DNA of 64,000 nucleotides, from contig NZ_LT629794.1 in assembly GCF_900106075.1 (NCBI RefSeq), positions 2,811,501 through 2,875,500 on the forward strand, in the 5' to 3' direction. Of the stretch, positions 1 to 8,865 are shown one piece after another. Both the position numbers and the translations under genes were made by a program. Under the pieces are notes generated by a model. It made no database searches. It was not told the DNA's origin and saw only the letters and a list, made by a program, of their open reading frames with translations. The first letter of the stretch is position 1, and each line of letters opens with the position of its first letter. The stretch comes from Polaribacter sp. Hel1_33_78. Lineage in GTDB: Bacteria > Bacteroidota > Bacteroidia > Flavobacteriales > Flavobacteriaceae.

Positions 1-1301
1 TCTAAAGTTCTACTTAAATTTTCTGGTGCTAACCCCTTATCTGCATATACTTTGGCGTACATTTTACCAGGCACCAAAATGGCCAAATATTGATCTGATG
101 CTGTAAAGTTTAATCCGATACAAGTAAAAACTGTACTTGCAAACAACCCAAAAATAGAATCAAATAGCGTTAACATAAATGCACTAATTCTTGCCAAGGC
201 ACCAATTGCATCCATAATACCACCAAAAACCATAGCACATAAAATAAGCCAGATTGTTCCTAGCATTTTAGCCATTCCGCCCGCAGTAAATAAATCTGCT
301 AAAGCTGCATTTTCTGTAGCAACTGATGTTTTAACAGTTATGGCTTGCATAATTCCTTTATACGCAGTCGTAAAAGTTAGTTCTTCAGCACCCGTAATTT
401 GTGCAACAACTTCTGGTTGAAAAATTAAGGCAAAAATACCTCCTAAAATAGTTCCGGCTAATAATGCTGCTAATGGCGGAGTTTTCTTAATGATTAATAA
501 AACGACAATTATTGGCACTAAAAACAACCAAGGTGTAATATTGAACGCCTTATTAATATCTGCTAATAAAACAGCCGTATCTGCCTCTCCAGTGGAATTC
601 TGTGTAAATCCTAAAATGATAAAAATAATTAAAGTAATTACTATGGTTGGCACTGTGGTATATGCCATGTATTTTATGTGCGTAAAAAGATCTGTACCTG
701 CCATCGCTGGGGCTAAATTTGTAGTATCTGACATTGGTGACATTTTATCCCCGAAATAAGCACCCGATAAAACGGCACCTGCAGTCATTCCTAGAGAAAT
801 TCCGAGGGCCTCTCCAATACCTATTAATGCAATACCAACTGTTGCTGAAGTTGTCCAAGAACTACCCGTTGCAATAGAAATGATTGCACAAATTATTAAA
901 CAAGCTGCTAAAAAGATAGTTGGATTTAAGACCTGTAATCCGTAGTATATCATAGATGGAATAATACCACTTATTAACCAAGTTCCTGCCAAAGCACCTA
1001 CCATTAAAAGAATTAAGATTGCTCCCGCTGTAGATTTTATATTTTCTGCAACTTCCTCAATCATAAATTTATAAGAAATTTTATTTCTAAAACCTACAAA
1101 TGCTGCAACTGCGCCACCCAGAAGTAAAACAAACTGATTACTGCCACTCAAAGCATCATCACCAAACACAAAAACGTTGTAAGCCAACATTGCAACTAAA
1201 GCTAAAACAGGAAATAGAGCTTCCCAAATATTTAACTCTTTGTTGACAATAATTTTTTCATCTTTAATTGTGGTTTTTGACCCATTTTTATTGTGTTGCA
1301 T
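1..1301 (-). CDS. nhaC: NhaC-family Na+/H+ antiporter (3' end outside window)
   Basis: Reading the minus strand from an ATG at 1301 gives an uninterrupted, very hydrophobic protein of more than 430 residues that runs off the left edge. It shows the NhaC hallmarks: repeated long membrane segments, the stretch ATGSSWTTSATVGIALIG and, just after it, the motif GAYFGDKMSPMSDTTNLAP. NhaC proteins exchange cytoplasmic Na+ for external protons at the inner membrane, which fits a marine lifestyle. The N-terminal ~25 residues are hydrophilic (lysine-rich) before the first membrane span. The gene diverges from the DUF457 gene at 1381. The family call is confident; the exact substrate is inferred, and the C-terminus cannot be judged. 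Confidence 0.9.
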   Translation of the reverse strand, partial: MQHNKNGSKTTIKDEKIIVNKELNIWEALFPVLALVAMLAYNVFVFGDDALSGSNQFVLLLGGAVAAFVGFRNKISYKFMIEEVAENIKSTAGAILILLMVGALAGTWLISGIIPSMIYYGLQVLNPTIFLAACLIICAIISIATGSSWTTSATVGIALIGIGEALGISLGMTAGAVLSGAYFGDKMSPMSDTTNLAPAMAGTDLFTHIKYMAYTTVPTIVITLIIFIILGFTQNSTGEADTAVLLADINKAFNITPWLFLVPIIVVLLIIKKTPPLAALLAGTILGGIFALIFQPEVVAQITGAEELTFTTAYKGIMQAITVKTSVATENAALADLFTAGGMAKMLGTIWLILCAMVFGGIMDAIGALARISAFMLTLFDSIFGLFASTVFTCIGLNFTASDQYLAILVPGKMYAKVYADKGLAPENLSRTL

Positions 1302-1380
1302 TCTCTATTTTTTTGTTCTGTAATGTTACGATTTTACATAATGTTATGCAAATCAAATTGGTTGGCTTATTTTTGTGATT

Positions 1381-2403
1381 ATGGATTCATTAACTCAGAT
1401 TGTTTTAGGTGCTGCTTGTGGAGAAGCTATTCTAGGAAAAAAGATTGGAAACAAAGCACTTTTATTCGGCGCAATTGGAGGTACAATTCCAGATTTAGAT
1501 GTTTTTGTTGGGCGGCTGTTATACAGCAATGAGATTCAAGCAATGGCGTTTCATAGAGGTTTTATGCACTCCATATTGTTTGCAGTTTTAGCTTGTTTTA
1601 CTTTTGGATGGCTTACTTATAAACTTTATAATTCAAATAAAAGAAAAGGCACAACAACTCAGAAAGATTGGATTTTGCTATTCTTTTGGTCCATTTTTAC
1701 GCATCCAATCTTAGATTGCTTTACACCATATGGCACGCAATTATTTGCACCATTTTCCAATTATAGAATTGCCTTTAATAATATTTCTGTTGCTGATCCT
1801 TTTTATACCATTCCGTTTTTACTGTGCATGATAATATTGATGTTTTTCAATAGAAACAGAGCAAGAAGAACTTGGTGGTTAAAAGCAGGAATTTACATCA
1901 GCTCTGCCTATATGATATTTACAATCTTCAATAAGTTTTATATCGATGACGTATTTAAAAAATCTTTTAAAAAAGGAGGAATTGCCTATAATCGATTTTC
2001 TGCACAACCTACGATTCTGAATAATATTTTGTGGTATGCAGTGGCTGAAACTGATAAAAATTATCATTTTACTTTTTATTCTCTTTTAGATACGAGCTCA
2101 ATCTCTGAAAAAATTATAACTATTAAAAAGCAGCATGATTTAATTGATATGGATACTGGTAATCTAAAAACATTAACTTGGTTTAGCAATAATTATTTCA
2201 ATATCTCTAAAAAGGAAAAAGTTGGCACCTATAAATATGTAGATTTACGGTATCCAATGTTAAATCCTGAAGATGCCAATACTTCCGTTTTTAATTTTAC
2301 AATTTATAATGAAGGTGTAAATTGGGATATTTTACCCTTTGACGGAGTTAGGCCAAACAAAGAAGATTTTAGCAAATTTATGGATAGGTTAACAGGAATA
2401 TAA
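1381..2403 (+). CDS. DUF457/YdjM-like membrane-bound metal-dependent hydrolase
   Basis: This 340-residue protein starts MDSLTQIVLG, the usual beginning of the family; a GTG six bases upstream would add two residues but is less typical. Visible motifs are PDLD (about residues 37-40) and HRGxxHS (58-64), followed by several membrane spans and a second HP...D motif, all characteristic of the DUF457/YdjM group of membrane-embedded putative metal-dependent hydrolases. The C-terminal third (from about residue 190) is soluble and probably extracytoplasmic. The physiological substrate is unknown. It ends 5 bases before the convergent PLP-enzyme gene. Confidence 0.8.
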   Translation: MDSLTQIVLGAACGEAILGKKIGNKALLFGAIGGTIPDLDVFVGRLLYSNEIQAMAFHRGFMHSILFAVLACFTFGWLTYKLYNSNKRKGTTTQKDWILLFFWSIFTHPILDCFTPYGTQLFAPFSNYRIAFNNISVADPFYTIPFLLCMIILMFFNRNRARRTWWLKAGIYISSAYMIFTIFNKFYIDDVFKKSFKKGGIAYNRFSAQPTILNNILWYAVAETDKNYHFTFYSLLDTSSISEKIITIKKQHDLIDMDTGNLKTLTWFSNNYFNISKKEKVGTYKYVDLRYPMLNPEDANTSVFNFTIYNEGVNWDILPFDGVRPNKEDFSKFMDRLTGI

Positions 2404-2408
2404 TGTTG

Positions 2409-3608
2409 TTATAAAACACCCACTTCTTTCATACAGGATTTCATCATTTCATACGTTCTTTCAATATCATTATCTAAACCTATTGAAAATCTGATTAATC
2501 CATCTGAAAGACCCATTTCTTTTTGTTCTTCTTCTGATATTTCTGAAGATGTAGAGGATCCAGGAGCAGAAAACAATGTTTTATAAAACCCTAAACTTAC
2601 TGCTAAGTAACCCAAGTTTTTCTGCTGCATTAATTCCATTAATTCATTTGCTTTTTCTAAAGAACCTGCATCAATCGTTAACATGCCACCAAAACCAAAT
2701 TCAACATTCATCATACTTTTAAAAAGTTGGTGAGAAGGATGAGATGTTAAACCCGGATATACCGTTTTCAATCCATCAGTTTCAAATTTATCCGCTAAAA
2801 AAGCAGCATTCAAACTATGTTGTTTCATTCTAATATGCAAAGTTCTCATGTTTTTTAAGACGGATGAAGCTCTTAAACTATCCATTGTAGATCCTAATAA
2901 CATGCTTGCACCATCATTTACATTTCGCAAATCGTTGATAAATTCTTGTGTTCCACAAACCACTCCTCCAACGGTATCTGAAGAACCATTTATAAACTTT
3001 GTTAAACTATGGCAAACTACATCTGCACCTAACTTTGCTGGTGAAATTGACAAAGGAGAAAACGTATTATCCACTACTAATTTTAAATTATATTTTTTAG
3101 CTAAGGCAGACAAAGCTTTAATGTCTGCAACTTCTAACAAAGGATTACTCACAGATTCACAATACAAAACTTTCGTTTTCTCAGTAATAGCAGCTTCTAC
3201 AATATCTAATTTTGTGATGTCTACAAAAGTAGTTTCAATTCCTAGTCTTGGTGTGAAGTTTTTTAAGAATGCATACGTTCCGCCATAAATAGTTCGGCTA
3301 GAAACAATATGTTCTCCTGCAGCAACTAACTGCAATAAAACAGGTGTAATTGCGCCCATTCCGGAAGCAGCAACATTTGCCGTTTCTGTACCCTCCATAG
3401 CAGCTAAAGCTTCTCCTAAATATAAATTACTGGGAGTAGAATGACGTGAATACAAATAACAACCATCAGTATTTCCTTCAAAAGTATCTACCATTGTTTT
3501 TGCCGATAAGAAAGTATAGGTAGATGAATCTGAAATAGATGGATTTACACCACCGAATTCGCCAAAATACTGTAAATCTTGAATGTTATCTGCTGGATTG
3601 AATTTCAT
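2409..3608 (-). CDS. Cys/Met metabolism PLP enzyme, methionine gamma-lyase-like
   Basis: A 400-residue fold-type I PLP enzyme of the Cys/Met metabolism family. The PLP lysine is in HSLTKF (about K204), with the substrate/cofactor loop SRHSTPS near residue 55 and YGGTY near 109. Family members cleave or exchange the gamma-substituent of methionine, cystathionine or homoserine esters. The start at 3608 (MKFNPADN) is preferred; an upstream start adding 11 residues exists. It is divergent from an Lrp-type regulator, which suggests amino-acid-responsive catabolism (methionine gamma-lyase or cystathionine gamma-lyase) rather than biosynthesis; the biosynthetic paralogues are at 44-50 kb. Precise specificity is inference. 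Confidence 0.8.
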   Translation of the reverse strand: MKFNPADNIQDLQYFGEFGGVNPSISDSSTYTFLSAKTMVDTFEGNTDGCYLYSRHSTPSNLYLGEALAAMEGTETANVAASGMGAITPVLLQLVAAGEHIVSSRTIYGGTYAFLKNFTPRLGIETTFVDITKLDIVEAAITEKTKVLYCESVSNPLLEVADIKALSALAKKYNLKLVVDNTFSPLSISPAKLGADVVCHSLTKFINGSSDTVGGVVCGTQEFINDLRNVNDGASMLLGSTMDSLRASSVLKNMRTLHIRMKQHSLNAAFLADKFETDGLKTVYPGLTSHPSHQLFKSMMNVEFGFGGMLTIDAGSLEKANELMELMQQKNLGYLAVSLGFYKTLFSAPGSSTSSEISEEEQKEMGLSDGLIRFSIGLDNDIERTYEMMKSCMKEVGVL

Positions 3609-3698
3609 AATTGATCGTTTTATTTTACAACAAAATAACAACTAAATAGAAATAAAGTCAACTTAAAGAATTATATATAAATTATTTATCTAAATTTG

Positions 3699-3713
3699 AA
3701 CTAGTAATTAGTT
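3699..3713. promoter_or_regulatory. Candidate Lrp operator between divergent genes
   Basis: A short perfect inverted repeat, AACTA-GTAAT-TAGTT, lies 53 bases before the Lrp start and 91 bases before the divergent PLP enzyme. Lrp/AsnC proteins bind AT-rich inverted repeats of about this length, often next to their own gene. The assignment is by position and shape only. Confidence 0.3.
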
Positions 3714-3765
3714 TTAAAAACTATATATACACAAGTGAATATCTTTTTTTAGAAAATTTTTAATT

Positions 3766-4224
3766 ATGCATTTAGATTTTATAGATAAAAAACTTATCAA
3801 TTTGCTGCAAAATGATAGTAAGCAAACCACCAAAAAACTCTCTTTACAATTAAACCTATCGGTTACTGCTGTTTATGAACGTATTAAAAAACTTGAAAAA
3901 GGAGAAGTCATTCAAAAGTATGTCGCCATTATTAATAAACATAAAATTGATAAATCTTTTTTAGTGTTTTGTCACATTAAACTGATTCAACATTCTAAAG
4001 AATTTGTTACTACTTTCGAAAGGGAAATCTTGAAGTTAGAGGAAGTTTCTGAGTGTTTTCATGTGAGTGGTGAGTATGATTATATCTTAAAAGTGTATGT
4101 AAAAGATATGGACGAATACCGGGAATTTATGGTTACAAAACTAACTGCTATTAAACATATTGGCAGTACACATAGTACTTTTGCCATTGAAGAAGTAAAA
4201 AACACTACACTGATTAATCTATAA
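3766..4224 (+). CDS. Lrp/AsnC family transcriptional regulator
   Basis: The 152-residue protein has an N-terminal winged helix-turn-helix (about residues 5-50; LDFIDKKLINLLQNDSKQ then LSLQLNLSVTAVYERIKKLE) and a C-terminal RAM/AsnC ligand domain (about 65-145, with the typical VSGEYDYILKVYVKDM strand). Such proteins form octamers or dimers that sense amino acids and repress or activate adjacent genes. It is transcribed away from the methionine-gamma-lyase-like gene, its most likely target. The length is normal for the family. Confidence 0.92.
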   Translation: MHLDFIDKKLINLLQNDSKQTTKKLSLQLNLSVTAVYERIKKLEKGEVIQKYVAIINKHKIDKSFLVFCHIKLIQHSKEFVTTFEREILKLEEVSECFHVSGEYDYILKVYVKDMDEYREFMVTKLTAIKHIGSTHSTFAIEEVKNTTLINL

Positions 4225-4256
4225 AAAAAAACCCAAAACTTTCGTTCTGGGTCTTT
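4225..4256 (-). terminator. Rho-independent terminator (best on minus strand)
   Basis: Arms 4232-4239 (cccaaaac) and 4244-4251 (gttctggg) form an 8-bp stem with one mismatch on the plus strand, which becomes a G-U pair on the minus strand. On the minus strand the stem is followed by a run of nine T. It lies between the Lrp gene and the convergent mini-CDGSH gene. Confidence 0.7.
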
Positions 4257-4285
4257 AAATCATTCTTCTTCAAATAAACTATCTA

Positions 4286-4375
4286 CTATTTACTTGAATG
4301 TGATCCGTCACAATATCCATTTGGGTCTTGAGTGTTTCCACATCCACAAGGTCTGTCTGCTTTATTAAGTTTCAT
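4286..4375 (-). CDS. 29-residue CDGSH-type mini-protein
   Basis: A short open frame starting ATG at 4375 and ending TAG at 4286 encodes 29 residues that begin MKLNKADRPCGCGNT and end GYCDGSHSSK. The spacing C-x-C-x2-T-x6-C-D-G-S-H closely follows the CDGSH iron-sulfur motif (C-x-C-x2-S/T-x3-P-x-C-D-G-S-H), with one extra residue between T and the third Cys and with the proline displaced. Normal CDGSH domains are about 40-80 residues and dimerise to hold two 2Fe-2S clusters; this protein is only the ligand loop. It sits 63 bases downstream of the YceI gene on the same strand and just before a terminator. That it is translated is inference, but the intact motif argues for selection. Confidence 0.6.
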   Translation of the reverse strand: MKLNKADRPCGCGNTQDPNGYCDGSHSSK

Positions 4376-4438
4376 ATTTTTAGTAATTTTTAAAGTTAAA
4401 CTATTTGGGTTGATACTTAGTTCGTATAAATATATTGA

Positions 4439-5077
4439 TTATGCTTTTGTTTTTACTTCAAAAGACATCTCCATTAAATCATTTATAAATTTATCTTTTA
4501 ATCCTTCTATCCATCTTTTAGAACCATATTTTACATTAAAATCTGCTCTATCTACATTAAAAACATCACTTTTAAAAGTAGTTACTCCACCTTCTGTAGA
4601 AATCATTGCAGGAATTGTAATACTCTTTGTAACATCTTTAATTTGTAAGTTACCTGTTACAGCTAACTTTCCTTCAACGTCTTCTACCTTGGTAATTACA
4701 AATTTAGAAGTAGGATATACAGCGATATCAAAAAAGTCTGGTGCTTTTAAATGACCTTCTATTTTTCCTGCACCATCACTTCCAGCCATGTCTACATTTG
4801 TAATCGTATTCATATCTATTACAAACTCACCTCCTTTTAAAGTCCCTTCTTCAACTAATAAACCTCCGCTCTTTATTGCTACTGTTCCGTTATGAGAACC
4901 AGTTGGTTTAGTTCCTATCCAAGTTAAAACAGAAGCTGTAGTATCTACATTATCTAACGCTGCAATACTTACCTCTACTTTTACAGCCTCCTTTACTTCC
5001 ACTTTTTCTTTTTTCTCACCTTTACATGCCGTTAAAAGTGATGCTACTACTACTAATGATAAAACTATTTTTCTCAT
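4439..5077 (-). CDS. YceI-family lipoprotein
   Basis: The protein starts MRKIVLSLVVVASLLTACKG, a lipoprotein signal with lipobox LTAC and acylated Cys at residue 18. A charged linker (residues 19-38) precedes a YceI domain (about 48-210), recognisable by SVLTWIGTKPTGSHNGTV and the repeated beta-strand pattern ending ISTEGGVTTFKSDVFNVDRADFNV (split here across two strands). YceI proteins are lipocalin-like barrels that bind isoprenoid-type lipids; the role in vivo is unclear. A start ten codons upstream is possible, but 5077 gives a normal signal peptide. It is probably cotranscribed with the small CDGSH-like gene downstream. Confidence 0.85.
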   Translation of the reverse strand: MRKIVLSLVVVASLLTACKGEKKEKVEVKEAVKVEVSIAALDNVDTTASVLTWIGTKPTGSHNGTVAIKSGGLLVEEGTLKGGEFVIDMNTITNVDMAGSDGAGKIEGHLKAPDFFDIAVYPTSKFVITKVEDVEGKLAVTGNLQIKDVTKSITIPAMISTEGGVTTFKSDVFNVDRADFNVKYGSKRWIEGLKDKFINDLMEMSFEVKTKA

Positions 5078-5191
5078 TTTTTTATTGATTTTAAATTTAT
5101 TTTCCATGGCAAATATATGTTATTTATTTTCCTTGGAATATAGTAATGATTTTTTTTTGATAAAATTAACAGTTGGGGTAATTCAGAAAAT

Positions 5192-5644
5192 TTATGCCTT
5201 TACTTTAGAATCTATAATAATGGTTACTGGTCCATCATTTAACAACTCAACTTTCATATCTGCACCAAATTCTCCTGTTTGCACTTTCTTATTTAATTCT
5301 TTTTCTAAGGATGCCACAAATTGCTGATATAAGGGAATTGCCAATGCTGGTTTTGCCGCTTTCATATAACTTGGTCTGCTTCCTTTTTTGGTAGATGCAT
5401 GTAATGTAAATTGACTCACTACAATTACATTTCCATCAATATCAATTAGAGATTTATTCATAACATCGTTCTCATCATTAAAAACACGAAGACTCGACAC
5501 TTTTCTTACCAACCAATTAATATCTGCTTCAGTATCTTCTTCCACAATTCCCAAAAGAATAAGCAATCCTTCTTGTATGTCTGCAACTTTATGTTGGTTA
5601 ATCGTTACACTCGCTTTTGATACTCTTTGAACAACAATTTTCAT
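5192..5644 (-). CDS. dtd: D-aminoacyl-tRNA deacylase
   Basis: The 150-residue protein matches Dtd over its whole length: N-terminal MKIVVQRVSKASVTI, SQFTLHAS at residues 77-84 and the Gly-cisPro proofreading motif in NDGPVT (136-141). Dtd hydrolyses D-amino acids (and glycine on tRNA-Ala) from mischarged tRNAs in the cytoplasm. It starts 3 bases after the stop of rsgA on the same strand, so the two are an operon; the pairing of rsgA and dtd is common in this phylum. Confidence 0.95.
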   Translation of the reverse strand: MKIVVQRVSKASVTINQHKVADIQEGLLILLGIVEEDTEADINWLVRKVSSLRVFNDENDVMNKSLIDIDGNVIVVSQFTLHASTKKGSRPSYMKAAKPALAIPLYQQFVASLEKELNKKVQTGEFGADMKVELLNDGPVTIIIDSKVKA

Positions 5645-5647
5645 ACT

Positions 5648-6613
5648 TTACTCATTATCCTCTTCGTTCCAAATATCTGTTCTAAAATGCTCTTTTTCTT
5701 CTTCGCCATCTAAAATTTGAAGATAGCTTTTATAACGAGACCAAGAAATTTTTTCTTCTTCTAAAGCTTGTTTTACAGCACAGTTAGGTTCTTTTGTATG
5801 AATACAATTATTAAATTTACAATCTTGTTTTAAGGCAAAGAACTCTGGAAAATAATCTCCTAATTCGTATTTATCAATATCTACAATTCCAAAACCTTTA
5901 ATTCCTGGTGTATCTATAATTCTTGCATCAAAACTTAAATCGAACATTTCTGCAAAAGTTGTTGTGTGTTTTCCTTGGTTGTGTTGATCTGAAATTTCTT
6001 TGGTTTTCAAATTTAAAGAGGGCTCTATTGCATTGACTAAGGTAGATTTACCAACTCCTGAATGACCTACAAACATGGATGTTTTACCTGTCATTATTTC
6101 CTTAATTTGATCTATATTTATATTTTGAGTAGAAGAAACTTCTATACATCTGTAACCAATTGCTTCGTATATATCTTTCAGGTATAAAATTTCTGCACGC
6201 TCTTCAATTTCATAAGAATCAATTTTATTAAAAACCAAAATAGTATCTATCCTGTATGCTCTTGTTGAGACTAAAAAACGATCTATAAATGCCGCAAATG
6301 TTGGCGGATTGTTAATCGTTATCAGCAAAAAAACTTGATCAATATTTGCTGCAATAATATGTATTTGTTTAGAAAGGTTTACAGATTTTCTGACGATGAA
6401 ATTATCTCTATCCAAAATCTTTTGAATGACACCGGTTTCTTCATCTCCTTTTTTTTCTAAATTGAAAACAACCTTATCACCAACCGCGATTGGATTGGTG
6501 CTTTTTATATCTTTAATTCTAAATTTTCCTTTAATTCTACATTGATGAAACTCACCATCTTCAGATTTTACTTGATACCAGCTTCCTGTAGATTTATATA
6601 CGATTCCTGTCAT
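5648..6613 (-). CDS. rsgA: Ribosome small-subunit-dependent GTPase A
   Basis: A 321-residue circularly permuted GTPase. An N-terminal OB-fold (about 1-70) is followed by G4 (FNKID, about 128), then G1 (GHSGVGKST, about 183), then G3 (DTPG, about 234), the permuted order diagnostic of RsgA/YjeQ. The C-terminal zinc finger is visible as C-x4-C-x-H-x5-C. RsgA assists late maturation of the 30S subunit. It is the first gene of an rsgA-dtd operon. Length and motifs are complete. Confidence 0.95.
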   Translation of the reverse strand: MTGIVYKSTGSWYQVKSEDGEFHQCRIKGKFRIKDIKSTNPIAVGDKVVFNLEKKGDEETGVIQKILDRDNFIVRKSVNLSKQIHIIAANIDQVFLLITINNPPTFAAFIDRFLVSTRAYRIDTILVFNKIDSYEIEERAEILYLKDIYEAIGYRCIEVSSTQNINIDQIKEIMTGKTSMFVGHSGVGKSTLVNAIEPSLNLKTKEISDQHNQGKHTTTFAEMFDLSFDARIIDTPGIKGFGIVDIDKYELGDYFPEFFALKQDCKFNNCIHTKEPNCAVKQALEEEKISWSRYKSYLQILDGEEEKEHFRTDIWNEEDNE

Positions 6614-6706
6614 TGGTACAAAGATGCAGAATTTTAAATAAAAAGGAGAATGTCAGTTCGAGTGATTTTCAATTTTATGAGAAAATTATAGCATCATAAA
6701 AAGTAT

Positions 6707-6742
6707 AAAAAAAATCCTTCAGGCTTTAAAAACCTAAAGGAT
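6707..6742 (-). terminator. Terminator of the pheA-aroF operon
   Basis: A 10-bp stem is formed by 6714-6723 (atccttcagg) and 6733-6742 (cctaaaggat); the single plus-strand mismatch is a G-U pair in the minus transcript. On the minus strand it runs directly into eight or more T. It lies about 170 bases after the last gene of the operon, beyond the dispersed repeat. Confidence 0.75.
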
Positions 6743-6793
6743 CTATAAATTCTATTGATAATTTTAAAGCACTTACTTTTAAGGTTTCCCTTT

Positions 6794-6903
6794 GCGTTAA
6801 GGATTAAGTGGTTTGTTTGAGCTCTTTTTGTTTTTTTTTAAAACAAAAAAGCGAGTAACGAAAGCCTGACTTGGTCCTGAACGCCTTCAGGATAAAGCAA
6901 CGC
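6794..6903 (+). repeat. Dispersed structured intergenic repeat, copy 1
   Basis: The element begins GCGTTAAGGATT and ends GCAACGC, so its tips are inverted. Inside are a T-rich/A-rich hairpin around 6823-6850, the block AAAAAAGCGAGTAACGAAAG, and a 7-bp hairpin (tcctgaa 6875-6881 / ttcagga 6886-6892). The same order of blocks recurs at 28736-28823 (minus) and 59703-59780. This copy is the most diverged of the three. Confidence 0.55.
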
Positions 6904-6910
6904 TCAAAAA

Positions 6911-7993
6911 TTATCCGTTAATAATCTTTTCTTGATGATTGATCGATTCCTGGTGAATTGCTTTAAACATTTTTAAAACAAACTCTTCACTTAGACCTCT
7001 ACTATCCCCTTCTAAAACCATGTTACCTAAAATTTCGTTCCAACGTCTAGACTGTAAAACAGCCACGTTTTGATCTTTCTTTAAAGCTCCAATTTTATCG
7101 GCAACTTGCATTCTTTTGCCTAACATCTCAATTAACTGATCATCTACAACGTTAATTTGTGCTCTCAAATTCTCTAAAGGCTCTCTGTAACTAGAAGCCG
7201 TTTCAGTAGTTTTTTTGATTTTTAATTCATCCATAATAGACTTTAGCTTTGTTGGCGTAACTTGCTGAGCAGCATCACTCCAAGCATTTTCAGGATCGTA
7301 ATGTGTTTCAATCATTAAACCATCAAAATTTAAATCTAAAGCAACCTGAGAAATATCTTGAATCATTTCTCTATTCCCAGTAATGTGAGAGGGATCGTTG
7401 ATTAAAGGTAAATCTGGAAATTTATTTTGAAACTCAATAGCCAATTGCCAGTTAGGATTATTTCTGTACTTCGTTTTTTCATAAGTAGAAAAACCTCTAT
7501 GAATTGCTCCTAAATTTTTAATACCTGCTGTATATAATCTTTCAATACCCCCTAGCCATAAAGCTAAATCTGGATTTACTGGATTTTTAACCAACACAAT
7601 TTTGTCTGTTCCTGCCAAAGCATCTGCAATTTCTTGCATAATAAAAGGTGAAACTGTAGAACGAGCACCAATCCATAATAAATCTACATCATTTTCGATC
7701 GCTAGTTTTACATGCGCTGCATTGGCAACTTCTGTACAGGTTTTCATCCCTGTTTCTTCTTTTACTTTCTTTAACCATCTTAGACCAATTTCACCAACAC
7801 CTTCAAACATTCCTGGTCTTGTTCTTGGTTTCCAAATTCCCGCTCTAAAATAGTTTACATCAGAATCTTTTAATTCGTGTGCGATTTTTAAAACCTGTTC
7901 TTCGGTTTCTGCACTACAAGGCCCTGCTATTACTAGTGGATGCGCTAAATTCATATCATCCAACCATGTTCTTAATTCTTTTGTATTCTTCAT
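6911..7993 (-). CDS. Bifunctional DAHP synthase / chorismate mutase
   Basis: This 360-residue protein fuses two aromatic-pathway enzymes. Residues about 1-260 are a KDO8P-synthase-like (type I-beta) DAHP synthase, shown by GPCSAETEEQ near residue 24, the GIWKPRTRPG loop and NDPSHITGNRE. Residues about 268-355 are an AroQ-type chorismate mutase (REPLENLRAQINVVDDQLIE, with KIGALKK). It would supply both the first step of the shikimate pathway and the chorismate-to-prephenate step. It is the last gene of the attenuated operon, 20 bases after tyrA. In homologues the mutase domain mediates allosteric feedback on the synthase; this is inferred here. Confidence 0.93.
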   Translation of the reverse strand: MKNTKELRTWLDDMNLAHPLVIAGPCSAETEEQVLKIAHELKDSDVNYFRAGIWKPRTRPGMFEGVGEIGLRWLKKVKEETGMKTCTEVANAAHVKLAIENDVDLLWIGARSTVSPFIMQEIADALAGTDKIVLVKNPVNPDLALWLGGIERLYTAGIKNLGAIHRGFSTYEKTKYRNNPNWQLAIEFQNKFPDLPLINDPSHITGNREMIQDISQVALDLNFDGLMIETHYDPENAWSDAAQQVTPTKLKSIMDELKIKKTTETASSYREPLENLRAQINVVDDQLIEMLGKRMQVADKIGALKKDQNVAVLQSRRWNEILGNMVLEGDSRGLSEEFVLKMFKAIHQESINHQEKIING

Positions 7994-8013
7994 TTTTCTA
8001 CTTGTTTTGGCTC

Positions 8014-8865
8014 TTAGTTTATGCCGTTTAAAATTTGTTTTATATAATTTGTGTTCTCCATTTCTTTAAAAATTTCAGAGAAATTATCTTGTTCCATCAA
8101 CTCTTTAAATTGTTGCAAATTATGGATGTATTCTTCTAACGTTTCTATTACGTTTTCTTTATTTTGTTTAAAAATTGGCGTCCACATTGCTGGCGAACTT
8201 TTTGCCAAACGCACAGTTGATTCAAAACCTGAACCTGCCATATCAAAAATATCGCGTTCATTTTTTTCTTTATCAATTACTGTTTTACCTAACATAAATG
8301 CACTAATGTGTGATAAGTGCGAAACATACGCAATATGTTTATCATGAGAAACAGGATCCATATAACGAATACGCATTCCAATTGCTGTAAATAACTGCAA
8401 TGCTTTTTCTTGAAGCTTAAAAGTTGTTTTTTCTACTTCACAAATAATATTGGTTTTTCCAATGTATAAGCCAGAAATTGCCGCTGTGGGCCCAGACTTT
8501 TCTGTCCCTGCAATTGGGTGACATGCTAAAAAATTTCTTCTTTTTGGATGATGTTCAACTGCTTTACAGATTGCCTCTTTTGTTGATCCTGCATCTACTA
8601 CCAAACCTGTCTCAGAAATTTTATCTAAAATCGTTGGTAATAATTTTACCGTGGCATCTACCGGAATTGAAACAATTACTAAATCTGCATTCTTTATATC
8701 ATCTAAAGTTGCTTTCTTATCTATTAAATTTAATGTTAAAGCCTTATTTAAGGTTTCATCTTTTCTGCTAATTCCGTGAATAATAGCATTTGGATTGTTT
8801 TTTTTAATATCAATAGCAAAACTACCACCAATTAAACCAATACCAATCATGTATATATTTTTCAT
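8014..8865 (-). CDS. tyrA: Prephenate dehydrogenase
   Basis: A 283-residue NAD(P)-dependent TyrA. The Rossmann motif GIGLIGGSFA lies at residues 7-16, and the catalytic-domain motifs HPIAGTEKSGP (about 116) and HDKHIAYVSHLSH (about 178) are present. It oxidatively decarboxylates prephenate to 4-hydroxyphenylpyruvate for tyrosine synthesis. No ACT domain is present, so feedback control must come from elsewhere, for example the attenuator. Its ATG overlaps the stop of the aminotransferase gene by four bases (ATGA), indicating translational coupling. Confidence 0.94.
   Translation of the reverse strand: MKNIYMIGIGLIGGSFAIDIKKNNPNAIIHGISRKDETLNKALTLNLIDKKATLDDIKNADLVIVSIPVDATVKLLPTILDKISETGLVVDAGSTKEAICKAVEHHPKRRNFLACHPIAGTEKSGPTAAISGLYIGKTNIICEVEKTTFKLQEKALQLFTAIGMRIRYMDPVSHDKHIAYVSHLSHISAFMLGKTVIDKEKNERDIFDMAGSGFESTVRLAKSSPAMWTPIFKQNKENVIETLEEYIHNLQQFKELMEQDNFSEIFKEMENTNYIKQILNGIN

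Larger units (their letters stand above)
6614..6910. other. Intergenic region between rsgA and the aromatic operon
   Basis: It contains no convincing gene. It holds the presumed rsgA promoter on the minus strand, a terminator for the aromatic operon (6707-6742) and one copy of a dispersed structured repeat (6794-6903). Confidence 0.6.
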
